Shown: positions 49,676 through 59,631 of the stretch, in pieces | How the letters are laid out: each line of letters begins with the position of its first letter | Numbering within the stretch: the first letter of the stretch is position 1 | Source of the DNA: Xenorhabdus anantnagensis | GTDB taxonomy: Bacteria; Pseudomonadota; Gammaproteobacteria; Enterobacterales; Enterobacteriaceae | Assembly: GCF_028598555.1 (NCBI RefSeq) | Contig: NZ_JAQRFN010000005.1 | Location: forward strand, 1 to 64,000 | Direction: 5' to 3' | DNA: 64,000 nucleotides | The notes under the pieces: model-generated | What the model was told of the DNA's origin: nothing | The model's database searches: none | The model's input: the letters and a program-made list of their open reading frames with translations, nothing else | Position numbers and translations under genes: made by a program

Positions 49676-51199
49676 TTATTCAGTTTTATTTGTGTGACTT
49701 AATTTCAACTGAGCTTTTACTTGTTCAGCGATGCTTTCAGCTTGTGGGCCAAGGATGACTTGAATACTCTGTTTACCTATTTTTAGGACTCCTTTAGCGC
49801 CTAATTTCTTCAATTGAGCCTCATTTAATTGGGTATTGTCTTCTACAGTCAAACGGAGCCGAGTGATGCAAGCATCAACTGTACGAATATTGTTCGGCCC
49901 GCCGAGGGCACTGATATAATGTATAATAGCTTCCTTATCTTGAGATGCAGACGTTGCTTTATCAGAATTTGTCTCTTCTCTGCCTATCGTCTTCAGATTG
50001 AAAATGCGAATTATTAAGGTAAAGGCAACGAAATAGATAACAAAGAATAGAATAATAAGTGGGATCAATATCCATGGTTTTGTTGCCAAACCCCAGCTTA
50101 ATCCTAAATCGATAAGACCAGCAGAGAAGCCAAAACCGTGTAAGACGCCTAAAGAGTTTGTAATCACCATGCTAACGCCCGCAAGAATTGCATGTAAAAC
50201 ATATAATGCGGGTGCTAAAAACAAGAATGAAAACTCTATTGGTTCAGTGATACCCGTCAGGAATGATGTTAAGGCGACAGAAAATAACATCCCACCAATT
50301 TGAGGACGACGTGATTTTGGTGCAGCCAAATACATGGCTAAAGCAGCGCCAGGTAAACCACCCATAAATATTGGATAGGCCCACGCCATATAGACCCCTG
50401 CGTTGGGATCACCAGCAAAGAAACGGTTTAAATCACCACGAGCGAGGTCACTCGCTATTTGAGTAATGTTTGAACCTTCTATTCCGGGTATAGCCACTCC
50501 AATAGTGAGAGAGCGTGCTACATCAGGAGCCAAACAGATATTATGTATTGATCCTGCCAGATCGTAAGTAATTTTTATACAATCACCTAGGCTGAACCAG
50601 AAAACGGAATGCAGGATATAGTGTAGGCCAAACGGAATCAGGGCACGATTAAGAACACCATAAGTAAACCATCCAGCCATACCACTTTTTGATACTAAAA
50701 GGCTGAAATTATCAATGCCATGCTGTATATAAGGCCAAATATGCCCACAAACCCATGCAAGGAAAAGGCAAATAATTCCGGTTATAATGGGTACTAAACG
50801 CTTACCAGCAAAAAATGCTAAAAATTCGGGCAATTGGGTTTCAGAAAAGCGGTTATAGCAGTGGCCGGCAACGATCCCCGAAATAATACCTGCAAAAAAT
50901 GACATATTGATTTTAGGATCAATAACAGCGGTTGCTTTCGTTAGAATGAAAAAACCAACGACACCAGCGAGTGCCGCGGCTCCGCCATTATCTTTTGCCA
51001 GGCCGATAGAGATTCCCAGTGCAAATAATAAAGGCAAATTTTCAAAAATTCCTCCACCTGCACTGGCAATAAAAGCGATATTGAATACATCTGGTTGACC
51101 GAGCCGCAGTAGTAACGCGGCGACTGGAAGTGAAGCGATCGGAAGCATGAGTGCTTTTCCCAAACGCTGTAAATAATTAAATATACCCATGGCGCTCAC
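49676..51199 (-). CDS. nagE: GlcNAc-type PTS permease, IICB only
   Basis: A 507-residue PTS glucose-family permease. The IIC domain (about residues 1-390) aligns with E. coli NagE, with an insertion of roughly 38 residues around residue 215-255. The IIB domain (about 420-500) has its phosphorylated cysteine in the DACITRLRLTV motif. E. coli NagE (648 aa) continues into a IIA domain; here the protein stops after IIB, so phosphate must come from a separate IIA such as Crr. It is also on the same strand as nagBAC, whereas E. coli nagE is divergent. Substrate GlcNAc is inferred from similarity and context. Confidence 0.87.
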   Translation of the reverse strand: MSAMGIFNYLQRLGKALMLPIASLPVAALLLRLGQPDVFNIAFIASAGGGIFENLPLLFALGISIGLAKDNGGAAALAGVVGFFILTKATAVIDPKINMSFFAGIISGIVAGHCYNRFSETQLPEFLAFFAGKRLVPIITGIICLFLAWVCGHIWPYIQHGIDNFSLLVSKSGMAGWFTYGVLNRALIPFGLHYILHSVFWFSLGDCIKITYDLAGSIHNICLAPDVARSLTIGVAIPGIEGSNITQIASDLARGDLNRFFAGDPNAGVYMAWAYPIFMGGLPGAALAMYLAAPKSRRPQIGGMLFSVALTSFLTGITEPIEFSFLFLAPALYVLHAILAGVSMVITNSLGVLHGFGFSAGLIDLGLSWGLATKPWILIPLIILFFVIYFVAFTLIIRIFNLKTIGREETNSDKATSASQDKEAIIHYISALGGPNNIRTVDACITRLRLTVEDNTQLNEAQLKKLGAKGVLKIGKQSIQVILGPQAESIAEQVKAQLKLSHTNKTE

Positions 51200-51385
51200 C
51201 TATTGTAGTAAATATTATTGGAGACTTTTCACGATTGACATAACTTATTTTTAATTGAAAAATAAGAAAAAGCCACAGTTAAATAAGTAATTGTGATCAT
51301 TGTAACGATATTGATGAAATTAAAATGAGTACATTGCTGTACTCATTGACTTGAAATTATTTATATATGTTATTGTAAACTATAT

Positions 51386-52678
51386 TTAGATAGCGGATAT
51401 AAGTGGAAGTCTGTAACCTTCTGAAATTTCATTATAAATTTTATTGACACTTTCTTCGAAAATATCTTTTGACAGTAATGTTCTGAGTTTTTGTTGTTGT
51501 GTATCGGATATAAATAAATTTTTATCACATATGGAAATTATTTTTTTCGTCAGTGAAGCTATGTCATAATTAAACTTATCTTCTGAGGAAAAATAAGCTG
51601 AAGCTTCTACTGAGCTTAAATTTGGAACAATCGTATAGATCCCATTTAGTGCTGCCTCTAAAGGAGTAATTCCCAATGTTTCATAACGTGACGTACATAC
51701 AAAAATAGCTTTTTTCTTTATTTCATTAAAAATTATGAATAGTTCAGTGTGCGATAGTTTGTGTGAGATCAAAAAGTATTTTCTATATTCCACGGGGATC
51801 ATGAAATTTAGGATATCTCTTCTGTGGTCATGTTTTTCTTCATCACCTAAAATTAATATTTTTGTTGGAATACCTTTTTCTAATAAACTAATTGAGGAAT
51901 TAATTAACAATTCGATATTTTTAAAGTAATCTAATCTAGCAACAGCAGTGAATAACAAGATTTCATCTTTATTCGTGTTTAGAAAATTACTTATATTGGA
52001 ATTTAATGAACTGCATTCGTGATTTTCACAGGAAAACATAGGAGGATTAACCTGTTTTATTTTTTCCCGGTGAACGCCTTTGCTTACTAGATAATCACCT
52101 TGTAGTTTAGAGTGTTGTATAACAAAATACCCTTTATCAATCAAAGTAATAATGCCTATGGATTGTTGCTTATAAAGATGAATTGCTTTATCTTTATTTT
52201 CAAATGCTTGATAAGCCCCTTCTTGTGAATAATTTCTTTGAAAATCTTCAACAAAAGGTCCATGGTGTGTTACAGCACATGGGATGTTTGATGGATGATA
52301 GGATAGAAGTGTATCTGTTTGATAATAAGCGAAAATATTGTATTTTTGGTTGTTGTTAATAGAAAGAAATGATAGACCCTTAGCTAAGGCTTCTCTGATA
52401 TCTTCTGAATTCATCGAAAAATTAAAGAAAATTTTTATATATTTTATTTCATTTATTTCTAATTGTTCAATTTTTGGAGCTAATAATGATTCATCTCTTT
52501 TATATAAGATAAATCCAGCAAAAACCTGCTGTTTAATAAAGTAGTTAACCATTTTTAATGTGAATGATGTTGCTCCTACCTTAAATCCATCTGTATAGTG
52601 ATTTGATATATATTTTTCATTAATGACTATTGCTATAATCATCTTTTTATTGCCTGATGATAGATTCTTCATGTTCAT
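51386..52678 (-). CDS. GT4-like glycosyltransferase, target unknown
   Basis: A 430-residue protein with a GT-B layout: a less conserved N-terminal half and a C-terminal half containing LLFTAVARLDYFKNIELLI and the nucleotide-sugar E-x7-E region TSRYETLGITPLEAALNG near residues 345-365. No signal peptide or TM helix is seen, so it is cytoplasmic. The DNA is clearly more AT-rich than its neighbours and uses many rare-type codons, which suggests acquisition. It stands alone between nagE and glnS, with no other polysaccharide genes. Acceptor and sugar cannot be named from the sequence. Confidence 0.8.
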   Translation of the reverse strand: MNMKNLSSGNKKMIIAIVINEKYISNHYTDGFKVGATSFTLKMVNYFIKQQVFAGFILYKRDESLLAPKIEQLEINEIKYIKIFFNFSMNSEDIREALAKGLSFLSINNNQKYNIFAYYQTDTLLSYHPSNIPCAVTHHGPFVEDFQRNYSQEGAYQAFENKDKAIHLYKQQSIGIITLIDKGYFVIQHSKLQGDYLVSKGVHREKIKQVNPPMFSCENHECSSLNSNISNFLNTNKDEILLFTAVARLDYFKNIELLINSSISLLEKGIPTKILILGDEEKHDHRRDILNFMIPVEYRKYFLISHKLSHTELFIIFNEIKKKAIFVCTSRYETLGITPLEAALNGIYTIVPNLSSVEASAYFSSEDKFNYDIASLTKKIISICDKNLFISDTQQQKLRTLLSKDIFEESVNKIYNEISEGYRLPLISAI

Positions 52679-53273
52679 TCTCTATTGATATATAAGATAT
52701 ATTTTGATATTGATGTGGTGATAATAGAAAAGGCAAAACTTCCAGTTGTGTTGATATGCTGAATGGTATAAGAATCAAGTAGTCGCTCTTCATTTTCTGA
52801 ATAAAGTTAAACCAGATAGTGATCTTTTTTCTTTAATCAACTCTCTACACTACTCATTATGTGTTCGGGGGAGCTGATGTCTTTAATATATACTCATATA
52901 ATCAATAAAATTAAATAATATTATATATAAAATGTATGTTATCTTTTATAAGTAACTTACTTTTCGGGATCGTGAGATTGGCATGAGAGCGAAATCAAAG
53001 TTTGATCTTCTTGTTTGGTATGAGGTTTTATGGCATCTGCATAATCGCAAGCAATATGCCAGTCTTTACGATTATAAATTTCCGATATTGGTTAATTTAT
53101 AGCCTGTCATTCCATAATGAGGACAAATTCAACCTGCCATTATTTGATTTCTTCAGTTGGATAAGATTAAAGCTGTTCCACCATTTCCCACTAACAAAGT
53201 ATTGTTTCTCGGTTCAGCTTATTGGATTATAGAAGGTTATGTTGAAGCATTTTTTGCATTGAGGAAAAAAACG
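52679..53273. other. Intergenic region between the glycosyltransferase gene and glnS
   Basis: About 595 bp separating the divergent genes. The left part is very AT-rich. A 39-codon plus-strand frame (52983-53102) has coding-like composition but no recognised family, and no good ribosome binding site is seen. The glnS promoter must lie in the right part. Confidence 0.5.
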
Positions 53274-54941
53274 ATGAGTGAGGCAGATGCCCGCCCGACA
53301 AACTTTATTCGTCAGATTATTGACGAAGATCTGGCAACGGGTAAACATACATCCGTACATACCCGTTTCCCACCTGAACCTAACGGTTATCTGCATATCG
53401 GTCATGCTAAATCGATCTGCTTGAATTTCGGCATCGCTCAAGACTATCAGGGACAATGCAACCTACGTTTTGACGACACAAACCCGGTCAAGGAAGATAT
53501 TGAGTACGTTGAGTCGATTAAAAATGACGTACAGTGGTTGGGCTTCCAGTGGAGTGGGAATATTCGCTACTCTTCTGATTATTTCGATACCCTGTATCAA
53601 TACGCTATTGAATTAATCAATAAAGGTCTGGCGTATGTAGATGAACTGTGTCCTGAAGAGATCCGTGTATATCGCGGAACTTTAAAAGAACCAGGTAAAA
53701 ACAGCCCGTATCGTGATCGCAGCGTAGAAGAAAACCTGGCTTTGTTTGAAAAAATGCGTGCCGGTGAATTTGCTGAAGGTAAGGCATGTTTGCGTGCCAA
53801 AATTGATATGGCATCCCCGTTCATTGTTATGCGTGATCCGGTAATCTACCGCATCAAATTTGCAGAGCATCACCAGTCAGGCAATAAATGGTGCATCTAT
53901 CCGATGTACGATTTTACCCACTGCATTTCCGATGCGCTGGAAGGGATTACCCATTCCATTTGTACGCTGGAGTTCCAGGATAACCGTCGTTTGTACGATT
54001 GGGTCTTGGATAACATTACGATTGATTGCCATCCGCGTCAGTACGAGTTTTCTCGCCTGAATCTGGAATATGCGGTGATGTCAAAGCGTAAACTTAACCA
54101 GCTGGTGGTAGAAAACATCGTTGATGGTTGGGATGATCCGCGTATGCCAACTATTTCGGGGTTACGTCGTCGTGGTTATACCGCAGCTTCTATCCGCGAA
54201 TTCTGCCGTCGCATTGGGGTGACTAAACAGGATAACAACGTTGAAATGGCGGCGTTGGAATCCTGTATCCGTGATGACTTGAATGAAAATGCACCGCGCG
54301 CCATGGCGGTTCTTGATCCAGTGAAACTGGTGATTGAGAACATGCCGGAAGGGGAAGTTATTCTGACGATGCCTAATCATCCGAATAAACCAGAAATGGG
54401 CAGCCGTGAAGTACCGTTCAGTCGTGAACTGTATATTGACCGTGCTGATTTCCGTGAAGAAGCAAACCGTCAATATAAGCGTCTGGTTTTGGGCAAAGAA
54501 GTACGTCTGCGCAATGCCTATGTGATTAAAGCTGATTGTGTTGAAAAAGACGCGGAAGGCAATATCACTACGATTTATTGCCAGTATGACGAGCAAACCC
54601 TGAACAAAGATCCAGCCGATGGCCGCAAGGTTAAGGGTGTCATTCACTGGGTAAGTGCTGCACACGGCGTACCAGCAGAATTTTATCTGTATGACCGTCT
54701 GTTCAGCGGAGCAAACCCGGGGGCAGAAGATGACTTTTTGTCTACTATCAATCCAGAGTCGCTGGTGATTCGTAAAGGATTTGTAGAACCAGGGTTGGCA
54801 AATGCCTTGCCAGAAAAAACCTATCAGTTTGAGCGTGAAGGTTATTTCTGTGCTGACAGCCGCCTCTCAAGTGCTGAAAGTCTGGTATTTAACCGTACAG
54901 TTGGTCTGCGTGATACCTGGGCAAAGATCTCACAAGAGTAA
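53274..54941 (+). CDS. glnS: Glutaminyl-tRNA synthetase
   Basis: A 555-residue class Ib synthetase nearly identical to E. coli GlnS (554 aa). The HIGH motif lies in [15 protein letters not shown] (about residues 32-46) and the KMSKS-type motif in [11 protein letters not shown] near residue 268. The frame is open 39 codons further upstream, but the ATG at 53274 has GAGG upstream and begins the conserved [14 protein letters not shown]. Confidence 0.98.
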   Translation: MSEADARPTNFIRQIIDEDLATGKHTSVHTRFPPEPNGYLHIGHAKSICLNFGIAQDYQGQCNLRFDDTNPVKEDIEYVESIKNDVQWLGFQWSGNIRYSSDYFDTLYQYAIELINKGLAYVDELCPEEIRVYRGTLKEPGKNSPYRDRSVEENLALFEKMRAGEFAEGKACLRAKIDMASPFIVMRDPVIYRIKFAEHHQSGNKWCIYPMYDFTHCISDALEGITHSICTLEFQDNRRLYDWVLDNITIDCHPRQYEFSRLNLEYAVMSKRKLNQLVVENIVDGWDDPRMPTISGLRRRGYTAASIREFCRRIGVTKQDNNVEMAALESCIRDDLNENAPRAMAVLDPVKLVIENMPEGEVILTMPNHPNKPEMGSREVPFSRELYIDRADFREEANRQYKRLVLGKEVRLRNAYVIKADCVEKDAEGNITTIYCQYDEQTLNKDPADGRKVKGVIHWVSAAHGVPAEFYLYDRLFSGANPGAEDDFLSTINPESLVIRKGFVEPGLANALPEKTYQFEREGYFCADSRLSSAESLVFNRTVGLRDTWAKISQE

Positions 54942-55002
54942 CAAGCTCACAAAGATAATGTGACTCAGGTTATTTAACCCATACATTATTAATTCATACA
55001 CT

Positions 55003-55033
55003 AAAAAGCGTGATTATCTTCACGCTTTTTTTA
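55003..55033 (+). terminator. Intrinsic terminator of glnS
   Basis: Arms AAAAAGCGTG and CACGCTTTTT around a short loop, ending in a T run, about 60 nt past the glnS stop. Confidence 0.92.
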
Positions 55034-55191
55034 TGCTTAATAGAATCGTAATGAAAATTAACTCTTCTAGCTAAGATTAGAAATTGCCTTATAGTCACAT
55101 GTTGTGTAGGGTTATTGGCTGGCCAAATCTGTACATTATTCACCCAAGAATTTGCCCATCGAAAAAATAATAAATTCGGACGAGGTAATTT

Positions 55192-57897
55192 ATGAAAATC
55201 ATTAAATTACGTACCTTGGCAGCACTTATCACGACAGTTGGATTTATAGGTAGCATTCATGCAGAAACGGCATCATTAGTGCCATTGCAGCAATCAGTGT
55301 CACCACAGCAGATTGTGGATTTACTGAGTCAGTTAAAAGTCAATTTCAAAGTCATTGATAATCAGGCTGGTTCACATGGTACAGATTGCGCCATTCTTGG
55401 TGCGGATTCGGCTGCTTGTAATCGGGTTAACATTATCTTGAGCAATGGCAATCAGGCGATCGACTCTTCTGATTGGGCACTCTATTTTCACAGTATTCGC
55501 CAAATCCTGAAACTGAACAATGAGCAATACAAAATCACCCATATCACGGGGGATTTACATAAGCTGGAACCGACGGAGAAATTCAAAGGCATCAAGGCCA
55601 ATGAAAAGGTCGTGCTACCGATTATTGATGAATATTGGCAGATTTTCAGTACCGATTTTATGCCACGTTGGTATGCGACTTCCGGTGATGCTATACCCAA
55701 GGTATTGATGAATACAGATACTGAAAACATCAGTGAATTTTTATCTGATCTGGAAGGTGAACAGTGGAAACGTACTACAACGGATAACAATATCCTGATG
55801 ACACCTGAAAACCGTTTTGTAAAAAACCAACAGGTGGCAACAATCCACGAGGATAAACTCCGTGGGCAGATTATTCCGACCCCGAAAGAACTTTCCATTC
55901 ACTCACAGGATGTGGATTTATCCCGCGGAGTGAAACTAGAGTTGGGAGGGTTAAGCAGTGAATCTATTAAAGTGATCAGGGAACGTTTCAAAGCCCATGA
56001 TATTAATTTAACAGATAGCGGTTATCGAATAGCAACGCAAATAAACGCAAACCAATTTACGGGGCCTTGGCGAGTCAAGGGGGCGTACTCGTTGCAGATT
56101 ACCACAAAGGGAACACAAATCGTCGCGTTTGATCAATCTGGCGTATTCTATGGTCTGCAATCACTGTTTTCCTTACTTCCCGCCAGTGGCATTCCAAATA
56201 TTGCTACATTGACGGCAAAAGATGCACCAAGGTTTGAATATCGTGGTGTTTTCCTTGATGTTGGGCGAAATTTTCATAGCAAAGAAGCTGTTTTGCGCCT
56301 GCTCGATCAAATGTCCAATTATAAGCTGAACAAATTCCATTTCCATTTGAGTGACGATGAAGGCTGGCGTTTGGAGATACCCGGTTTACCGGAATTGACA
56401 GAAATAGGCAGTCAACGTTGTCATGATTTAAGTGAAACTCAGTGTTTATTGCCACAATTGGGATCAGGGCCGGATAGCAATAATATGGGAAGTGGCTATT
56501 TTAGCCGTCAGGATTACATTGATATTCTGAATTATGCCAAAGCTCGCCAAATAGAAGTTATCCCAGAAATTGATATACCCGCCCATGCTCGTGCCGCAGT
56601 TGTGTCAATGGAAGCACGTTATAAGAAGCTCATGGCACAGGGCAAAAAGCAGGAGGCTAATGAATATCGTTTGCTTGATCCGACAGATACCTCAAATACA
56701 ACATCTGTGCAGTTCTATGATCGCCATAGTTATCTTAATCCATGTATGGATTCCTCAAAACGGTTTATTGATAAAGTTATCAGCGAAGTCGTTGCCATGC
56801 ATAAAGAAGCCGGGCTGCCGTTGGATACATGGCATTTTGGTGGTGATGAAGCGAAAAATATCCGTTTGGGCGCAGGATATCAGGACAAAGATGGGCCGAT
56901 TGTGCCGGGCAAAGGGATTATCAACCAAAAAATTGAGGATAAACCGTGGGCCAAATCTCAGGTTTGCCAGAAGATGATAACGCAAGGTGTTATTAAAGAT
57001 GTTGATGAACTCGCCAGTTATTTTGCCATGGAAGTCAGCAAAATCGTCAATGCCCACGGCATCAGTACTATGCAGGCATGGCAGGATGGTTTGAAGCACG
57101 CTAAATCGGCAAAGGATTTCGCTACTGAACATGTTGCGGTGAATTTCTGGGATACCCTTTATTGGGGAGGCTATGATTCCGCCAATGATTGGGCGAATAA
57201 GGGATATCAAGTTGTTGTTTCCAGCCCTGATTATGTCTATCTGGATATGCCATATGAAGTCAATCCGAAAGAGCGGGGCTACTATTGGGCAACTCGCTTT
57301 AATGATGAAGCGAAAATTTTCAGCTTTGCTCCGAATAACATGCCACAAAATGCTGAGACTTCGGTGGATCGTGATGGCAACCGCTTTAACACCCATAGTA
57401 ATAAACATTGGCCGGGGGCTTATGGGATGTCAGGGCTATCATGGAGTGAAACCGTGCGTACCGATGAGCAAATGGAATATATGATTTATCCACGTTTACT
57501 ACCGCTGGCGGAACGAGCATGGCACAAAGCGGACTGGGAACAGAAATATCAGCAGGGCAGGGAATATAAAGGAGGCGTAACACACTATGTTGATACCGCT
57601 CTCCTTCAACATGATTGGGAGCGCTTTGCCAATCTGATAGGACAGCGTGAGTTGGCTAAGTTGGATAAAGCCAAAACCTCATATCGTCTGCCGGTGCCGG
57701 GTGGCAGAATTGTTTCTGGGACACTTGAAGCAAATATCGCATTACCGGGGATTGCTATCCAATACTCATTGGATAATGGAAAGACATGGCAAGTTTACAA
57801 TGACAGACAGCGACCTCATGTCAGCAGTAATGTGAAAATTCGCTCAGTCAATATTGATGGGAAACGCTTTAGCCGCATGGATGAAGTGAAATTTTAA
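55192..57897 (+). CDS. chb: Chitobiase (beta-N-acetylhexosaminidase, GH20)
   Basis: A 901-residue exported enzyme that splits chitobiose and chitin oligomers into GlcNAc. A signal peptide covers residues 1-24 (ending IHA) with no lipobox, so it is probably periplasmic. The domains follow Serratia chitobiase (885 aa): CHB_HEX carbohydrate-binding (about 28-190), GH20b (230-340), the catalytic barrel (345-800) with the Asp-Glu pair in WHFGGDEAKN near residue 550, and a C-terminal immunoglobulin-like domain. It feeds NagE and the NagAB pathway. It occupies the slot held by chiP-chiQ between glnS and fur in E. coli; the chitoporin gene is missing. Confidence 0.95.
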   Translation: MKIIKLRTLAALITTVGFIGSIHAETASLVPLQQSVSPQQIVDLLSQLKVNFKVIDNQAGSHGTDCAILGADSAACNRVNIILSNGNQAIDSSDWALYFHSIRQILKLNNEQYKITHITGDLHKLEPTEKFKGIKANEKVVLPIIDEYWQIFSTDFMPRWYATSGDAIPKVLMNTDTENISEFLSDLEGEQWKRTTTDNNILMTPENRFVKNQQVATIHEDKLRGQIIPTPKELSIHSQDVDLSRGVKLELGGLSSESIKVIRERFKAHDINLTDSGYRIATQINANQFTGPWRVKGAYSLQITTKGTQIVAFDQSGVFYGLQSLFSLLPASGIPNIATLTAKDAPRFEYRGVFLDVGRNFHSKEAVLRLLDQMSNYKLNKFHFHLSDDEGWRLEIPGLPELTEIGSQRCHDLSETQCLLPQLGSGPDSNNMGSGYFSRQDYIDILNYAKARQIEVIPEIDIPAHARAAVVSMEARYKKLMAQGKKQEANEYRLLDPTDTSNTTSVQFYDRHSYLNPCMDSSKRFIDKVISEVVAMHKEAGLPLDTWHFGGDEAKNIRLGAGYQDKDGPIVPGKGIINQKIEDKPWAKSQVCQKMITQGVIKDVDELASYFAMEVSKIVNAHGISTMQAWQDGLKHAKSAKDFATEHVAVNFWDTLYWGGYDSANDWANKGYQVVVSSPDYVYLDMPYEVNPKERGYYWATRFNDEAKIFSFAPNNMPQNAETSVDRDGNRFNTHSNKHWPGAYGMSGLSWSETVRTDEQMEYMIYPRLLPLAERAWHKADWEQKYQQGREYKGGVTHYVDTALLQHDWERFANLIGQRELAKLDKAKTSYRLPVPGGRIVSGTLEANIALPGIAIQYSLDNGKTWQVYNDRQRPHVSSNVKIRSVNIDGKRFSRMDEVKF

Positions 57898-57910
57898 CGC
57901 TTAAAGCAAC

Positions 57911-57938
57911 CTGCCGATTAGCTTGAGCTAATCGGCAG
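57911..57938. terminator. Hairpin between convergent chb and fur
   Basis: A 12-bp perfect stem (CTGCCGATTAGC with GCTAATCGGCAG) and a TTGA loop, 13 nt after the chb stop. The T tract after it is weak, so it may act as an mRNA 3' end stabiliser or as a two-way terminator. Confidence 0.7.
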
Positions 57939-57999
57939 TAGCTTATTCAGACTAATTCAAACACCAGAAGTGGACTAATTACTTCATTTCGCTTGTTTA

Positions 58000-58449
58000 T
58001 CATGCTTTTTCATCATGAAATGCGCTATCTTTGCGGCAATCACCAGCAGTACAGTGACCATATAAATAAAGACTGTGGTTTGAGAGCTTAATTCCATAAC
58101 GGTCAGCGATATTTTTCTGACGCTCTTCAATGAACTCATCACTAAATTCGATGACTTTACCGCAATCAAGACAAATCAGATGGTCATGGTGATGTTGCTG
58201 AGTGAGTTCAAAAACCGATTTACCGCCTTCAAAATTGTGGCGTGTGACAATGCCGGCATCATCGAACTGGTTCAACACGCGATAGACAGTGGCGAGGCCA
58301 ATCTCTTCACCGATATCAATCAGTTTTTTGTAGAGATCCTCCGCACTGACATGATGGCATTCTGGGTCCTGTAGCACTTCCAGAATTTTCAAGCGTGGAA
58401 GTGTTACTTTAAGTCCAGCATTTTTCAATGCTTTATTGTTGTCGGTCAT
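58000..58449 (-). CDS. fur: Ferric uptake regulator Fur
   Basis: A 149-residue iron-responsive repressor. The winged helix includes GLATVYRVLNQFDDAGIV, the metal sites lie in HHHDHLICLDCGKVIEF (His cluster and the zinc cysteines), and a late HCTAGDC pair follows. It is nearly identical to E. coli Fur (148 aa). The order fldA-fur is conserved. It is relevant to the Fur-like box seen near 21.85 kb. Confidence 0.97.
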   Translation of the reverse strand: MTDNNKALKNAGLKVTLPRLKILEVLQDPECHHVSAEDLYKKLIDIGEEIGLATVYRVLNQFDDAGIVTRHNFEGGKSVFELTQQHHHDHLICLDCGKVIEFSDEFIEERQKNIADRYGIKLSNHSLYLYGHCTAGDCRKDSAFHDEKA

Positions 58450-58539
58450 GCGGATTCAGTCCTGTAACTTGGGTTAAGTGAACTTATGATACTTGGGGGT
58501 ATCGTGAGGGAATCATGATTCTGTTTCACGTTGTTGATT

Positions 58540-58575
58540 ATAGGCATGGATATTCAAAATGAAAACCATGCCTAT
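58540..58575. other. Inverted repeat between fldA and fur
   Basis: Arms ATAGGCATGG and CCATGCCTAT separated by 16 nt, 57 nt past the fldA stop and 91 nt before fur. It may attenuate read-through from fldA into fur; the T tract is weak. Confidence 0.5.
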
Positions 58576-58631
58576 CCCGACATCATGACACATTATGCAA
58601 GAATAATCCTGCATGAAAGGGCTTAATTCCC

Positions 58632-59165
58632 TTATTCACCCAGAATCTCTGACAGGCTCATTTCAGCCTTAATTTGTTGTACCCAGGCTTTAACGCGCTC
58701 ATCTGTCAATTCTGGTTGACGATCTTCATCAATGGCCAGACCAATAAAGTGGTTATCGTCGGCCATGCCTTTGGAGGCTTCAAAGTGATATCCTTCAGTT
58801 GGCCAGTGTCCTACGATAATCGCGCCATGAGGCTCAATAATATCGCGAATGGTGCCCATAGCATCACAGAAGTACTCTGCATAATCTTCCTGATCACCAC
58901 AGCCGAACAAAGCAACCAGTTTCCCTTCGAAATTAATCTCTTCCAATGTTGGGAAGAAATCATCCCAATCACATTGAGCTTCGCCGTAATACCAAGTTGG
59001 GATGCCAAGCAGCAGAATATCGAAGGCTTCAATATCTTCTTTGCTGCTTTTGGCAATATCGTGGACTTCAGCAACATCAGCACCGCCCAATTTTTCTTGG
59101 ATCATTTTGGCGATATTTTCTGTGTTGCCTGTATCGCTGCCGAAGAATATACCTATTATTGCCAT
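58632..59165 (-). CDS. fldA: Flavodoxin 1
   Basis: A 177-residue FMN electron carrier that reduces radical-SAM and other enzymes (for example BioB, IspG and pyruvate formate-lyase activase). The phosphate-binding loop is GSDTGNTENIAK (residues 8-19), with flavin-stacking segments PTWYYGEAQCDWDDF and GCGDQEDYAEYFCD. It is essential in E. coli. It is preceded by ybfE and followed by fur, as there. Confidence 0.97.
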   Translation of the reverse strand: MAIIGIFFGSDTGNTENIAKMIQEKLGGADVAEVHDIAKSSKEDIEAFDILLLGIPTWYYGEAQCDWDDFFPTLEEINFEGKLVALFGCGDQEDYAEYFCDAMGTIRDIIEPHGAIIVGHWPTEGYHFEASKGMADDNHFIGLAIDEDRQPELTDERVKAWVQQIKAEMSLSEILGE

Positions 59166-59340
59166 AAAATGGGTTAACCTCTTGTTTTATCAGTGTATTA
59201 AATCCATACACATCACGCTGAAATCAGCTAGAAAAATGTTATTTTTAGTAACATGAAAAGCGTTATTTTGACCAAACATCAATGACAAATCTGTCAGATT
59301 TGTGTGGTGATGCCGCTTCATTGCAGTTGAATAAAAACCG

Positions 59341-59631
59341 TTAATCGGCAGAGTGATTTTCTTCTGCCAGTTGGGCCAACAGCATTTGTTCAATCAGTTC
59401 ACTGCGGCTGATGTTGCGCTGTTTTGCCAGATGATTCAGTGCATCGACGGCATCTTCATTGAGCTTGAGTTCCACTCGACGCAGTCCTTTGACTTTATCT
59501 CGTCGCAACTGGTTGCGTTTATTGATCCTGAGCTGTTCATCCCTGGACAGCGGATTTGTTTTCGGTCGCCCTGGCCTGCGTTCATCTGCGAACAAATCCA
59601 GTGTGGTGCGATCAGTTTGTTCTTTTGCCAT
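59341..59631 (-). CDS. ybfE: YbfE, LexA-regulated ribbon-helix-helix protein
   Basis: A 96-residue small protein nearly identical to E. coli YbfE, beginning MAKEQTDRTTLDLF, with a basic centre (RRPGRPKTNPLSRDEQ) and a C-terminal ribbon-helix-helix pattern (RVELKLNEDAVDALNHLAKQRNISRSE). It is part of the SOS regulon in E. coli; I could not identify a clear LexA box here. It is the last gene of the conserved block: ybfF and seqA, which follow in E. coli, are absent. Confidence 0.93.
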   Translation of the reverse strand: MAKEQTDRTTLDLFADERRPGRPKTNPLSRDEQLRINKRNQLRRDKVKGLRRVELKLNEDAVDALNHLAKQRNISRSELIEQMLLAQLAEENHSAD

